Under the pieces are notes generated by a model. The model worked only from the letters and a program-made list of their open reading frames with translations. It was not told where the DNA came from and did no database searches. Positions 10,165-18,945 of a stretch of DNA of 64,000 bases are shown here, piece after piece. This stretch comes from Lysinibacillus capsici (GTDB lineage: Bacteria; Bacillota; Bacilli; Bacillales_A; Planococcaceae): contig NZ_PXXX01000018.1 in assembly GCF_003367505.1 (NCBI RefSeq), positions 124,001-188,000 on the forward strand, in the 5' to 3' direction. The position numbers and the translations under genes were made by a program. Numbering within the stretch: position 1 is the first letter of the stretch; each line of letters opens with the position of its first letter.

Positions 10165-10310
10165 TTCAATTTCATATCGGCCAAATCTCAACTATTTGAG
10201 AACGGAGGAACCAATCTTTTGGGGTTAATTCTGCTTTAGCAGAAGGGATGAGAAAGCTCTTTCGCCATCCTACCCGTCAGCTAACTTCGTCGGCTAAAGC
10301 GAAGGAGGTC
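10165..10310 (+). ncRNA. c-di-AMP riboswitch (ydaO-yuaA type)
   Basis: The leader of ktrB contains conserved blocks of the ydaO-yuaA aptamer in order: GAACGGAGGAACCAA (10200-10214), TTGGGGTTAATTC (10219-10231), a GGGATGAGAAAGCTCTTTCGC segment, and CCGTCAGCTAACTTCGT (10274-10290). This class binds c-di-AMP and is an OFF switch, often placed before potassium transporters. It is followed by an intrinsic terminator, so high c-di-AMP should lower KtrAB. The boundaries are approximate because the pairing was not computed. Confidence 0.9.
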
Positions 10311-10316
10311 GTTATT

Positions 10317-10376
10317 GACCACCATTATTAGCATGCTTTCTACCCTTTTCATGCTCTAATCGTAGGTCTTTTTTTT
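10317..10376 (+). terminator. Riboswitch-controlled terminator before ktrB
   Basis: GACC...AGCATG (from 10317) pairs imperfectly with CATGCT...GGTC (to 10368), followed by eight T residues. GGTCGTTATTGACC at the end of the aptamer offers an overlapping alternative pairing for the GACC arm, as expected of a terminator/antiterminator switch. Confidence 0.75.
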
Positions 10377-10426
10377 ATGCCATCTAACAAACAGTTGTTT
10401 ACTATTCAGAATTGAGGAAAAATTAA

Positions 10427-11764
10427 ATGAACAATTTTAAAAGAGCATTAAATCCTCCCAAAATTCTTGTATTGGGCTTTGCCCTTATCATTGCCATAGG
10501 TACGTTTCTTTTAACAATGCCATTTTCTACTGAGGATGGGAAGGGTTTGCCCTTTTTAGATGCTTTATTCACTGCTACATCAGCTACTTGTGTCACAGGT
10601 TTAATTGTAGTTGATACAGGTGATACCTTCTCTATTTTTGGCGAAGTGGTCCTTTTATTCTTAATCCAAATTGGCGGTTTAGGATTTATGACATTTGCCA
10701 CATTATTATTTTTACTGCTTGGAAAGAAAATTTCATTAAAAGAAAGACTGCTGCTTAAAGAAGCATTTAATAATATCTCCATTGCTGGTCTTGTTCGATT
10801 AGTGAAAAGAATATTACTCTTTACAGCATGTATTGAAATAATCGGTGGTCTAATTCTATCGATTCGTTTTTCTTTTGATATGCCTATTGGAAAGGCCCTT
10901 TATTTTGGATTTTTTCATGCCATATCCAACTTCAACAACGCGGGCTTCGATTTAATGGGTGGCTTTAACGGAATGACTGCCTATGTTGATGACCCCTTTG
11001 TTGTTTTCACCATCTGTGCTCTTATTACAATCGGTGGATTAGGCTTTATTGTGATGAATGAATTGTATGAATATCGTGTAACTAAAAGGCTTTCTGTCCA
11101 TTCAAAAATAGTCTTAGTAACGACACTTTTGCTCACTGTTAGCGGAACCATTTTGATATTTTTGTTTGAGTATGGCAACCAAAAAACACTTGGACCATTA
11201 TCCGAATGGGGTAAAGTATTAGGTTCCCTTTACCAAGCGGTTACACCACGAACTGCTGGCTCCAATACACTGGCTATTGGGGACTTAACGCATTCTACAT
11301 TATTTTTAATGATTCTTTTCATGTTTATTGGGGCAGGCTCTGGGTCGACTGCTGGAGGTATTAAAATCACAACCTTTGCTGTTTTAGTAGCTACTATGTG
11401 GTCACAAATTCGAGGAAAAGAAGATGTCGTTCTCTTTAAACGTAGAATTGTTACTGAAACTATCTTAAAGGCTTTGACGGTTACAATGTGTGGAGGATTA
11501 ATTGTTGTAGTCGTGACGATTATTCTCAGTATCACGGAACAGCATCATAGCTTTATGATGTACTTATTTGAGGCTACCTCTGCGTTTGGTACTGTTGGTC
11601 TTTCGATGGGCCTAACTCCAGAGCTAACACCTGCTGGTCGTCTTCTTCTGATTATTACAATGTTCGCAGGAAGAGTAGGACCACTAACCATTGCTTTTGC
11701 CATTGCAAAACGAAGAAAAAAAGAGAGTTTCCGCCACCCAAAAGGAAATATTATGATTGGATAA
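10427..11764 (+). CDS. ktrB: Ktr potassium uptake channel subunit KtrB (TrkH family)
   Basis: KtrB is the membrane subunit of the Ktr potassium/sodium symport channel. The 445 residues hold four M1-P-M2 repeats. Selectivity-filter loops are visible at SATCVTGL (near 50), FNNAGFDLMG (near 170), TPRTAGSNT (near 275) and SAFGTVGLS (near 387). GAGGAA precedes the ATG. It is followed 25 bases later by ktrA and preceded by the c-di-AMP riboswitch. KtrB and KtrD are close paralogues; linkage to ktrA favours KtrB. Confidence 0.93.
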   Translation: MNNFKRALNPPKILVLGFALIIAIGTFLLTMPFSTEDGKGLPFLDALFTATSATCVTGLIVVDTGDTFSIFGEVVLLFLIQIGGLGFMTFATLLFLLLGKKISLKERLLLKEAFNNISIAGLVRLVKRILLFTACIEIIGGLILSIRFSFDMPIGKALYFGFFHAISNFNNAGFDLMGGFNGMTAYVDDPFVVFTICALITIGGLGFIVMNELYEYRVTKRLSVHSKIVLVTTLLLTVSGTILIFLFEYGNQKTLGPLSEWGKVLGSLYQAVTPRTAGSNTLAIGDLTHSTLFLMILFMFIGAGSGSTAGGIKITTFAVLVATMWSQIRGKEDVVLFKRRIVTETILKALTVTMCGGLIVVVVTIILSITEQHHSFMMYLFEATSAFGTVGLSMGLTPELTPAGRLLLIITMFAGRVGPLTIAFAIAKRRKKESFRHPKGNIMIG

Positions 11765-11789
11765 CCAAATGAGAGGAAGACAGAACGCT

Positions 11790-12446
11790 ATGACCATTAA
11801 ACAATACGCTGTGATTGGCTTAGGTAGATTCGGAACAAGCGTCGCTCGCAGATTGCATGAAGCTGGACAGGAAATATTAGGAATTGATATAAATGAAGAA
11901 AGAGTAGAGGATGCCGAACCCTATGTGACTCACGCTGTGGTTGCAGATACAACAGAAGAAAAAGCCTTAAAATCGATTGGTATTGGTAACTTCGATTGTG
12001 TTATCGTAGCGATCGGTAATGATATGCAATCTAGTATTTTAACCGTCTCTTTATTAAAAGAGCTAGGGATCAAAAAAGTGATCGCAAAGGCACTTGGTAA
12101 AAGACATGGGCAAGTGTTAGATAAAGTAGGAGCTGATTGGATTATTTACCCAGAAAGAGATATGGGTGAACGTGTAGCTAATCAACTCCTATCCCCAAAT
12201 ATGTTGAATTATATCGAATTATCAAAGGAATACAGCATTGAAGAAATTATGATTCCTTCCAAAATGGCTGGACAAAACCTTCGGGATTTAGACTTGCGCG
12301 CAAAATATAACGTCAGTGTAATTGCGATTGTGCGCGAAGGTGAAATTATTATCTCGCCTTCTCCTGAGCAAATTATTGAAAAGGAAGATTTATTAGTAAT
12401 GATTGGTCATCGAAAAGATCTTAGCTTATTCTCAAATATTCAGTAA
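11790..12446 (+). CDS. ktrA: Ktr potassium uptake regulatory subunit KtrA (RCK domains)
   Basis: The cytoplasmic gating ring of the Ktr channel. The 218 residues hold an RCK_N Rossmann domain (GLGRFGTSVARRL near residue 9, with an acidic strand end IDINEE) that binds ATP/ADP, and an RCK_C domain (about 135-218) that in this family can bind c-di-AMP. I start at the ATG at 11790, preceded by GAGAGGAAGA. An in-frame ATG at 11757 overlaps the end of ktrB and lacks a site. c-di-AMP may therefore act on this system both by riboswitch and by protein binding. Confidence 0.93.
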   Translation: MTIKQYAVIGLGRFGTSVARRLHEAGQEILGIDINEERVEDAEPYVTHAVVADTTEEKALKSIGIGNFDCVIVAIGNDMQSSILTVSLLKELGIKKVIAKALGKRHGQVLDKVGADWIIYPERDMGERVANQLLSPNMLNYIELSKEYSIEEIMIPSKMAGQNLRDLDLRAKYNVSVIAIVREGEIIISPSPEQIIEKEDLLVMIGHRKDLSLFSNIQ

Positions 12447-12454
12447 CCGCAAAA

Positions 12455-12485
12455 AGGCTGTGTCAAGTTCACCTTGATACAGCCT
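12455..12485 (+). terminator. Terminator after ktrA (bidirectional with cotJC)
   Basis: AGGCTGTGTCAAG and CTTGATACAGCCT form a stem with a G·A mismatch and a short loop, followed by GCCATTTTTG on the plus strand and TTTTTGC on the minus strand. It separates the convergent ktrBA and cotJABC operons. Confidence 0.75.
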
Positions 12486-12497
12486 GCCATTTTTGTC

Positions 12498-13067
12498 TTA
12501 GAAAACTTTCTTTTGATCTCTATCATCTTTTAAAATTTCAACAGCCTCTCTAAAGCGCTGGGAATGAACAATTTCCCGTTCACGTAAAAACTTCAAGCTA
12601 TCATTTAAATCCGTATCATCTGATAAGTCAATAATCCATTGATATGTGGCACGTGCCTTTTCTTCTGCTGCTATATCCTCATACAAATCCGCGATAGGGT
12701 CACCCTTTGCTTGAATATAGGTTGCTGTGAATGGTACCCCCGAGGCGTTTTGATAAAATAGAGCCCGATCGTGATTTACATAATGATCACCCAATCCAGC
12801 TTCTTTCAGCATTTCTGGTGTTGCATCTTTTGTTAGCTTATAAATCATCGTGGCAATCATTTCTAAATGTGAAAATTCCTCTGTTGCTATATCGGTCAAT
12901 AACCCTACTACTTTGTCAGGAATCGTATAGCGCTGATTCATGTAGCGTAGAGCTGCTGCCAGTTCCCCATCCGCTCCTCCATATTGTTCAATTAAAAACT
13001 TTGCAAGCATTGGGTTACATGTACTAACTTTTACCGGATACTGGAGTTTCTTTTCATAATACCACAA
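12498..13067 (-). CDS. cotJC: Spore coat protein CotJC (manganese catalase-like)
   Basis: CotJC is a spore coat protein with the ferritin-like fold of manganese catalases. The 189 residues include EFSHLEMIATMI near 67 and EEKARATYQWIIDL near 135, and ERE..HSQRF near 165, which supply the expected Glu/His metal ligands. The start is the TTG at 13067, seven bases after AGGAGG. It is the last gene of cotJA-cotJB-cotJC, which in B. subtilis is transcribed in the mother cell under SigE. Confidence 0.95.
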   Translation of the reverse strand: MWYYEKKLQYPVKVSTCNPMLAKFLIEQYGGADGELAAALRYMNQRYTIPDKVVGLLTDIATEEFSHLEMIATMIYKLTKDATPEMLKEAGLGDHYVNHDRALFYQNASGVPFTATYIQAKGDPIADLYEDIAAEEKARATYQWIIDLSDDTDLNDSLKFLREREIVHSQRFREAVEILKDDRDQKKVF

Positions 13068-13091
13068 AGATTTTTCCTCCTAGTCTTTTGT

Positions 13092-13355
13092 TTAGACTTG
13101 CCATGGCCATGGTGTATCAATCCAGTTAAAAGGATAATTCGAATAGCTTCTCCCAAAATTCATGAGTGGTCCATATTTTTGCTCAAAATCAATTTTAAGT
13201 TTCATACTTTTCTCTGTATTTTCATTAAATTGCTGAATGGCGTCATAATCGTGTGGATGAGTGTCTAAATAGAGGTTTAATTCAACAATGACGAAATCAA
13301 TTGCTTGTATTTCTTCTAATTGCTTATAAAATTCGGGCGGCATCTTTTTAGTCAT
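13092..13355 (-). CDS. cotJB: Spore coat protein CotJB
   Basis: A small coat protein of 87 residues from the cotJ operon, needed with CotJA and CotJC for the inner coat. The family pattern LEEIQAIDFVIVELNLYLDTHP near residues 12-33 and the aromatic C-terminus WIDTPWPW are visible. The start overlaps the end of cotJA by 8 bases, with GGAGGGAGG just upstream. Confidence 0.92.
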   Translation of the reverse strand: MTKKMPPEFYKQLEEIQAIDFVIVELNLYLDTHPHDYDAIQQFNENTEKSMKLKIDFEQKYGPLMNFGRSYSNYPFNWIDTPWPWQV

Positions 13356-13575
13356 GCTTCCTCCCTCCTTTTAGGGGAAATGGGTATGGGCTAAACAACT
13401 GTGGCCATAGTGTTCCTGCCATTAGCGCTTCTCTGGCGGTTGGAAATTGTGGAAGTCCAGGTGGTTGAAAACCCATATATAGTTGTGGGGGTGTTGCATA
13501 ATACTTAACTTCTATAGGCTTACAAGGATCAAAGGGGCTAATATAGGGCCTCCAAGACTTATACTGTGTAAACAT
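13348..13575 (-). CDS. cotJA: Spore coat protein CotJA
   Basis: The first gene of the cotJ operon encodes a 75-residue, proline- and aromatic-rich coat protein with the CotJA pattern RPYISPFDPCKPI and AREALMAGTLWPQLFSPY. A strong AGGAGGATG site precedes the ATG at 13575, with a SigE-like promoter about 40 bases upstream. Confidence 0.9.
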   Translation of the reverse strand: MFTQYKSWRPYISPFDPCKPIEVKYYATPPQLYMGFQPPGLPQFPTAREALMAGTLWPQLFSPYPFPLKGGRKHD

Positions 13576-13610
13576 GACATCCTCCTTTCTGTATTTACAT
13601 TCATCAGTGG

Positions 13611-13638
13611 AGTATATGTGTATAGAAAATTATTATGC
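13611..13638 (-). promoter_or_regulatory. Candidate SigE promoter for cotJABC
   Basis: On the minus strand, GCATAAT (13638-13632) and CATATACT (13618-13611) are 13 bases apart, close to the mother-cell SigE pattern (a -35 near KCATATT, a -10 near CATACAAT). The predicted start is about 30 bases before the cotJA ATG. Supported by the known SigE control of cotJ in B. subtilis. Confidence 0.5.
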
Positions 13639-13652
13639 TTTAAACACAAAGA

Positions 13653-13692
13653 AGCCATAAGCTCATGTCAATGTACACATGAGCTTATGGCT
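13653..13692 (-). terminator. Terminator after deoC
   Basis: A perfect 16-bp stem, AGCCATAAGCTCATGT / ACATGAGCTTATGGCT, with an 8-base loop, followed on the minus strand by TTCTTTGTGTTT. It ends deoC transcription upstream of the cotJ promoter. Confidence 0.75.
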
Positions 13693-13708
13693 CTATAAAA
13701 AGATAATA

Positions 13709-14380
13709 TTAATAGTTGGAGTCGGCAATTAAACCATTCATAATAGCTACACCAGAGCTAGCCCCAATACGAGTCGCACCTGCTTCTACCATTTTTTTCA
13801 TGTCCTCTAAGCTACGAACACCACCTGATGCTTTTACACCAAGTTCTGGACCTACAGTTTTACGCATAAGCGCGATATCCTCTGCTGTTGCTCCACCAGT
13901 AGAAAAACCTGTAGATGTTTTCACATAGTCAGCACCTGCTGCTACAGCTAACTCACATGCCTTCACTTTTTCTTCGTCTGTTAGTAAGCATGATTCAATA
14001 ATGACTTTTACAAGTGCGCTATCTTTAGCTGCTTCTACCACTGCTGCGATATCTGCTTGTACAAGGTCATAGTTTTGATCTTTTAACGCACCGATATTAA
14101 TAACCATATCTACTTCTTTTGCACCGTTAGCAATGGCGTCTTTTGCTTCAAATGCTTTGACTGCTGGTGTATTGGCACCAAGTGGGAAGCCGATAACCGT
14201 ACAAACTAACACGTCTGTACCCTGTAATAATTCACTGCTTCGCTTTACCCAAGTTGGATTTACACAAACAGAAGCAAAGTTAAATTGTTTAGCTTCAGCA
14301 CATAATTTTTCAATTTGTTCTTTTGTTGCCTCAGCCTTTAATAATGTATGATCAATCATACGTGCAAAATTTTTTTCCAT
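13709..14380 (-). CDS. deoC: Deoxyribose-phosphate aldolase
   Basis: DeoC cleaves 2-deoxyribose-5-phosphate to glyceraldehyde-3-phosphate and acetaldehyde in deoxynucleoside breakdown. The 223 residues carry the Schiff-base lysine in [10 protein letters not shown] (near 150) and the second lysine in [10 protein letters not shown] (near 178). I start at the ATG at 14380: AAGGAGC lies 8 bases upstream. The in-frame ATG at 14398 is itself part of that ribosome binding sequence. It stands alone here, away from any nucleoside operon. Confidence 0.95.
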   Translation of the reverse strand: MEKNFARMIDHTLLKAEATKEQIEKLCAEAKQFNFASVCVNPTWVKRSSELLQGTDVLVCTVIGFPLGANTPAVKAFEAKDAIANGAKEVDMVINIGALKDQNYDLVQADIAAVVEAAKDSALVKVIIESCLLTDEEKVKACELAVAAGADYVKTSTGFSTGGATAEDIALMRKTVGPELGVKASGGVRSLEDMKKMVEAGATRIGASSGVAIMNGLIADSNY

Positions 14381-14458
14381 TGTTGAACGCTCCTTCATTA
14401 AACAAGATGTACGTACCTCTTCGAATCATATCATTTTTTCGCGATGGCGTCTAATTTC

Positions 14459-14539
14459 TTTCTATATAATGAACACCCAAATATAAACATTCCAGAACGA
14501 GTCATGTTTATCTGAAGTCCTCAAAAGATTATATAGAAA
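14459..14539. promoter_or_regulatory. Long-spaced inverted repeat in the deoC/mtaB divergent gap
   Basis: The 313-bp gap between the divergent genes deoC and mtaB contains TTTCTATATAAT (14459-14470) and its exact complement ATTATATAGAAA (14528-14539), 57 bases apart. It could be paired operator half-sites, or divergent -10-like elements. No other gene-like content is visible in the gap. Confidence 0.35.
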
Positions 14540-14693
14540 TTGATAACTTAATTATTTCACAAAAAAATCTTATATGTACTGATTTTATAAGGATTATGTT
14601 ATCATAAATCACGTATCTAAAATATGTACAACGAAAAACTTATTAAATGTTTGGAAACACAAGGTAATGTGAATTGAAAGGATGATATATATC

Positions 14694-16043
14694 ATGAGTA
14701 ACGAGCGATCAAAAATCGTGAGTTTTCATACTCTAGGTTGTAAAGTAAATCATTACGAAACAGAAGCAATTTGGCAGCTGTTTAAAGAAGAAGGCTATGA
14801 TCGAACAGAATTTGATCAACAAGCAGACGTTTACGTCATTAATACATGCACAGTTACGAATACTGGAGATAAAAAATCACGTCAGGTTATTCGTCGAGCA
14901 ATTCGCCAAAATCCGGATGCAGTTATTTGTGTAACAGGATGCTATGCACAAACATCCCCTGCAGAAATTATGGCAATCCCTGGTGTTGATATTGTTGTTG
15001 GAACACAAGATCGTACGAAATTACTTGGTTATATTGAACAATATCGTGCGGAACGACAACCGATTAATGCTGTACGTAATATTATGAAAAACCGAGTATA
15101 CGAAGAATTAGATGTACCAGCATTTACAGACCGTACACGTGCTTCGTTAAAAATCCAAGAAGGCTGTAACAATTTCTGTACATTTTGTATTATTCCATGG
15201 GCACGTGGTTTAATGCGTTCTCGTGACCCACAAGAAGTATTACATCAAGCACAGCAATTAGTAGATGCTGGTTATCTTGAAATTGTCTTAACTGGCATTC
15301 ATACAGGTGGCTATGGTCAGGATTTAAAAGATTATAATCTTGCTCAATTACTACGTGATTTAGAGGCCAATGTAACAGGCTTAAAGCGTCTTCGTATTTC
15401 ATCTATTGAGGCTAGTCAATTAACAGATGAAGTAATTGAAGTACTACGTGAATCAAAGATTGTCGTGAATCATTTACACATCCCTATTCAATCTGGTTCT
15501 GATACGGTATTAAAACGTATGCGTCGTAAATATACAATGGAGTTCTTCGGTGAACGTTTAACAAAATTACATGAGGCTTTACCTGATTTAGCTGTTACTT
15601 CTGATGTAATCGTTGGTTTTCCAGGTGAGACAGAGGAAGAGTTTATGGACACATATAACTTTATTCGCGATCATAAATTTTCTGAGCTACACGTTTTCCC
15701 ATTCTCTCCTCGTACAGGAACCCCTGCTGCACGTATGGAAGATCAAATTGATGAAGACATTAAAAATGAGCGTGTGCATCGACTCATCTCTTTAAACGAT
15801 CAGCTAGCAAAAGAGTATGCTTCTCGTTTTGAAGATCAAGTGCTAGAAGTTATCCCTGAAGAATTTGTGCATGATGACAGTGAAGAAGAAGGCCTTCTAA
15901 CAGGCTATACAGACAATTACTTAAAAGTAGTTTTTGAGGGTCCAGAAAGTCTAATTGGACAACTTGTAAAAGTAAAAATTACACAAACAGGCTACCCTCA
16001 CTCAAAAGGACAATTTGTACGCGTTTTAGAAACAGTGAAATAA
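14694..16043 (+). CDS. mtaB: tRNA N6-threonylcarbamoyladenosine 37 methylthiotransferase MtaB
   Basis: A radical-SAM enzyme that converts t6A37 to ms2t6A37 in tRNAs reading ANN codons. Of 449 residues, the N-terminal UPF0004 domain carries cluster cysteines (TLGCKVNHYE, NTCTVTN, VTGCYAQ), the radical-SAM motif CNNFCTFC lies near 155, and a C-terminal TRAM domain closes the protein. AAAGGATG sits about 12 bases before the ATG at 14694; the earlier in-frame ATG at 14682 is part of that site. In B. subtilis yqeV follows yqeU on the same strand; here the gene is inverted and separated from rsmE by about 4 kb. Confidence 0.95.
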   Translation: MSNERSKIVSFHTLGCKVNHYETEAIWQLFKEEGYDRTEFDQQADVYVINTCTVTNTGDKKSRQVIRRAIRQNPDAVICVTGCYAQTSPAEIMAIPGVDIVVGTQDRTKLLGYIEQYRAERQPINAVRNIMKNRVYEELDVPAFTDRTRASLKIQEGCNNFCTFCIIPWARGLMRSRDPQEVLHQAQQLVDAGYLEIVLTGIHTGGYGQDLKDYNLAQLLRDLEANVTGLKRLRISSIEASQLTDEVIEVLRESKIVVNHLHIPIQSGSDTVLKRMRRKYTMEFFGERLTKLHEALPDLAVTSDVIVGFPGETEEEFMDTYNFIRDHKFSELHVFPFSPRTGTPAARMEDQIDEDIKNERVHRLISLNDQLAKEYASRFEDQVLEVIPEEFVHDDSEEEGLLTGYTDNYLKVVFEGPESLIGQLVKVKITQTGYPHSKGQFVRVLETVK

Positions 16044-16050
16044 ATAGTGA

Positions 16051-16086
16051 AAAAAGGGTTGCCCATTTTATATGGCAACCCTTTTT
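16051..16086 (+). terminator. Terminator after mtaB
   Basis: AAAAAGGGTTGCC and GGCAACCCTTTTT form a 13-bp stem with a 10-base loop and a T-rich end, 7 bases after the mtaB stop. A second, weaker hairpin (GTAGTACA at 16179-16186 with TGTACTAC at 16202-16209) could serve the minus-strand gene ending at 16261. Confidence 0.85.
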
Positions 16087-16260
16087 CCTTTTAATGAAGC
16101 TAATCATTCACTTGTATTTTGATTTTTCATAATATTGATAGATGCTTTTAAAGATTGACAGCTCCTATAAGAAAATTAGTAGTACAAACAAAATATCCAT
16201 CTGTACTACCAGCTTTGTTAATATATTATAATATTCTACTGTCCTCTAAACTAGCATTTA

Positions 16261-17028
16261 TCAAGGACTAGGAGGAGGTGTAAGTCCTAAAAGAACAGGC
16301 GTTATTACGCTACTGCCAGCACCAAGGCGGATTTGTTGCACTTGCAATACTTTTACAGTAAGTTCTAAGACAATTTTTTCACGTAATGTGCTGAATGTCC
16401 CTTCAGGAGCCGCCATAATCGGTGAAAAATCAAGTTCAAAGAAGTTGGCAGCTACTAATTCACCAAATGGTTGTTCATTGTATTTAACAAGATTTTGGAA
16501 GAAAGCCTTATCTAATCGAGCATCCATTTGTGTTCTTTCGTTAAGGAAGTTCGCTTCAGCAAACTCGGAAATGCCTAAGATTGGTGTTGCGCCTCCAGGT
16601 GTTTGTGGGAAAATAAGATCTGTAAAACCAGAAAACGGAACGTCAGCAATTCTATCTCGAAGTGCCCCATTACATGCTGATGAAGCATATTCAATATTTT
16701 TCCGAATATGTCCTGCTACAAATAATTTAGCTCTTGTTACTCTAAAGAAATCAGTGCCACCAATACGTGCAAAGCTAACTGGTACAAGTTTCACTTGATT
16801 TAGGAAGACATTCTTTTTCACTCGTTTGATTTCTGTAGCAGCAGGGCTAAGTGTAATATCCGACTCAACAACGATTTGCAGTGTTGGTTCTGCCAATACA
16901 ACTGGAACTTTGATAGTTGGCGTTGTAACTGGTGTAGTGACTACTGGTGTAATCTCATTCGTTAATGGAATTTGTTCAGTTGATGTTACAGGACAAGGTT
17001 GAAATTGGCTTTCTAATTGATCGCTCAA
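16261..17028 (-). CDS. Putative spore-surface protein, copy 1 (CsxC-like)
   Basis: A 255-residue protein that resembles the CsxC-type spore/exosporium family from memory; this is not confirmed. A Thr/Pro-rich N-terminal linker leads to KVPVVLAEPTLQIVVESDI (near 42) and KLFVAGHIRKNIEYAS (near 108), then LREKIVLELTVKVLQVQQIRL near the C-terminus. No signal peptide or membrane segment is seen. It is about nine-tenths identical to the gene at 18946, including the TTG start (GAGGG upstream) and the upstream promoter region. The gene between them shares the same core motifs. Mother-cell expression is likely but inferred. Confidence 0.8.
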   Translation of the reverse strand: MSDQLESQFQPCPVTSTEQIPLTNEITPVVTTPVTTPTIKVPVVLAEPTLQIVVESDITLSPAATEIKRVKKNVFLNQVKLVPVSFARIGGTDFFRVTRAKLFVAGHIRKNIEYASSACNGALRDRIADVPFSGFTDLIFPQTPGGATPILGISEFAEANFLNERTQMDARLDKAFFQNLVKYNEQPFGELVAANFFELDFSPIMAAPEGTFSTLREKIVLELTVKVLQVQQIRLGAGSSVITPVLLGLTPPPSP

Positions 17029-17076
17029 AAAATTCCCTCATTTCATTTTTTTAGTATTAGAGAGCTCTCCTATCGC

Positions 17077-17085
17077 TAGAATATG
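17077..17085 (-). promoter_or_regulatory. Candidate SigK-type -10 element for spore protein copy 1
   Basis: CATATTCTA on the minus strand fits the SigK -10 pattern CATAnnnTA. The surrounding block (17063-17107) is repeated almost exactly upstream of copy 2 at 19778-19820, which supports a conserved function. Confidence 0.4.
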
Positions 17086-17153
17086 TAGCATTTAAATCTA
17101 TACATGGACGTATATATTAGTTTTATTTTTTATTTGAATTAAGGGATAAATTT

Positions 17154-18635
17154 CTATAACCCTCCATTACCTTGCCAGTCAAACAGTACTTTAATTTTTT
17201 GTACTTGTAACATTTGGATAATTAATTCTAATACTATATTTTGACACAATCGATTGGGATGAATGGCTGACTTATTTTGCGTATTAGATACCCTATACTC
17301 AATATTATGCTGTATGTAGCCTTCTATAAATAAATTCCCCTTTAATACAGTTCTTGTTCCATTTCCCAATGACTGGGATCTATGAATAGGTACAAATCTA
17401 CAATCGGATAGTACTACCTCATTTGTGATCTCTTTAACCTCTTCAATTCCTTTATCAAAAGCAATTTTTTCCTCCATACATATTTCTATTTTGTATTCCC
17501 CTAGCACAACAGGAACTCGTATATGTATAAAAGGCTCAGAGGAGTTAATTTCTCCTTTTTTAATTGCTTGTGAGTTATGTAAGGGAACTACTACTGATTT
17601 AAACGGATGCTGCTCACTACCATTTTTTTTATTAGTATCCGTTCTCATTAAAGAAATCATTTGATTAATGTTGGAGCTAACCAAACGACAATCTGGTTGT
17701 TCAGGGTAAATCGAAATCGTTTGGAGTAGCTTCGTCTGAAGTTGGGGAGATAGGTTATCATTTAAATCAAGAAAATCAAATATTGTATTTTGAACATTTT
17801 CACCATAAATAGGAGCATGAAGAAAATCGTTAATTTCTACATAAGTAGAAAAGGGACTTTTTTGGATAATGGTGCATACTTCTCCTTGTAAAGACTTTGC
17901 AATCTCTTTATTACGATTTGGAGGATTGTTTTTCTCCTTTTCTGCTATATCATCCAAATGCATATTATTTTCAGCCTCTGACAGCGCTCTATTGAAAGAT
18001 TTTGGATTATTGTCTGATTGGGCTGTTGAATTTTGTTCTTCAAGGGAGTTCTCATCACTATCTAGTAGATGGTCAATTTCTACCTTTGTTGGACTGGGTA
18101 CACTTTGATTGCATGCTATCTGGTCTAAAGTTAATTCCTCTACATGGTTCTCATCCATATGTCGGAAATTTTCTTCGTTCTCCTTAACATTCGCTTCTAT
18201 AGGTATGGGTATGGACGCTAATTGCTCTAATAAGGTCACTTTTGTGTGACTCTCATCGATATCTAGAGGATGTTCGTTTTCTTGCTCAACATTTGTTTCT
18301 TTAGATATAGGTAGATCTTCATTAGATGCTAATAGCTCTGCTAAGCTAGCATCCTCCCTGAAGTTCTCAAAATTTGGGTGATGTTCGTTTTCTTCCTCAA
18401 TAATCGGCTCCATAGGTTCGGGGAGCTCTTCATTAGAGATTATATGGTCTGTTAAAGTTGATTCCTCTGTAATTGGTTTATCTTCTATTTCATCAAGCAG
18501 ATTATTATTTCCATTAAAAGTCTGTTCAAATGGAGATTCGTCATCTATTTTAGTTTGATACCTCCACTCAGTGTATTTATTTTGTTTAGAGGATATTTTT
18601 TTCATCTCTCTAAAATTAATCCATGGAGTTGCCAT
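17154..18635 (-). CDS. Large acidic spore-surface-type protein with degenerate repeats
   Basis: A 493-residue protein, possibly of the BC_2427 family. Residues 45-210 are very acidic and built from about four degenerate ~40-residue repeats, each with a (L)x(D/E)(Q/H)(I/L)AxNExxP core followed by a Glu/Asn-rich stretch. The C-terminal part (about 375-485) has RVPVVLGEYKIEICMEEKI, LFIEGYIQHNIEYR and LELIIQMLQVQKIKV. These are the same three motifs, in the same order, as in the flanking genes, so the core is homologous. GGGAGTG precedes the ATG at 18635. Role: probably a coat or exosporium component. Confidence 0.78.
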   Translation of the reverse strand: MATPWINFREMKKISSKQNKYTEWRYQTKIDDESPFEQTFNGNNNLLDEIEDKPITEESTLTDHIISNEELPEPMEPIIEEENEHHPNFENFREDASLAELLASNEDLPISKETNVEQENEHPLDIDESHTKVTLLEQLASIPIPIEANVKENEENFRHMDENHVEELTLDQIACNQSVPSPTKVEIDHLLDSDENSLEEQNSTAQSDNNPKSFNRALSEAENNMHLDDIAEKEKNNPPNRNKEIAKSLQGEVCTIIQKSPFSTYVEINDFLHAPIYGENVQNTIFDFLDLNDNLSPQLQTKLLQTISIYPEQPDCRLVSSNINQMISLMRTDTNKKNGSEQHPFKSVVVPLHNSQAIKKGEINSSEPFIHIRVPVVLGEYKIEICMEEKIAFDKGIEEVKEITNEVVLSDCRFVPIHRSQSLGNGTRTVLKGNLFIEGYIQHNIEYRVSNTQNKSAIHPNRLCQNIVLELIIQMLQVQKIKVLFDWQGNGGL

Positions 18636-18842
18636 TCATTCACTCCCAAATAATGATTTGACAAAAAAAGCATAACAATCAATTTTTAATCCATTAGCTA
18701 ATTCTTCTGATGCGATTATGTTAGGACAATTGAAAATCTACAATACTAATTACAATCCATATTATGCAATATTTTTACTTTTGTCACAGTCCCACTATGA
18801 GATACAATTGGAAGGCGCATGTCCTTATCTTGCCAAAAAAAA

Positions 18843-18880
18843 GCAGTTAAAAGTTCGAGTAAAAGTGAACTTTCAACTGC
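18843..18880 (-). terminator. Terminator after spore protein copy 2
   Basis: GCAGTTAAAAGTTC and GAACTTTCAACTGC pair with one mismatch and a 10-base loop, followed on the minus strand by eight T residues. It separates copy 2 from the acidic gene. The rest of the 310-bp gap (18636-18945) holds nothing recognisable. Confidence 0.85.
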
Positions 18881-18945
18881 CCAACAACATATTTGATTTT
18901 ATATCAGTATTATTGTTACCATTTTTACTCCACTACATAAAAAAA

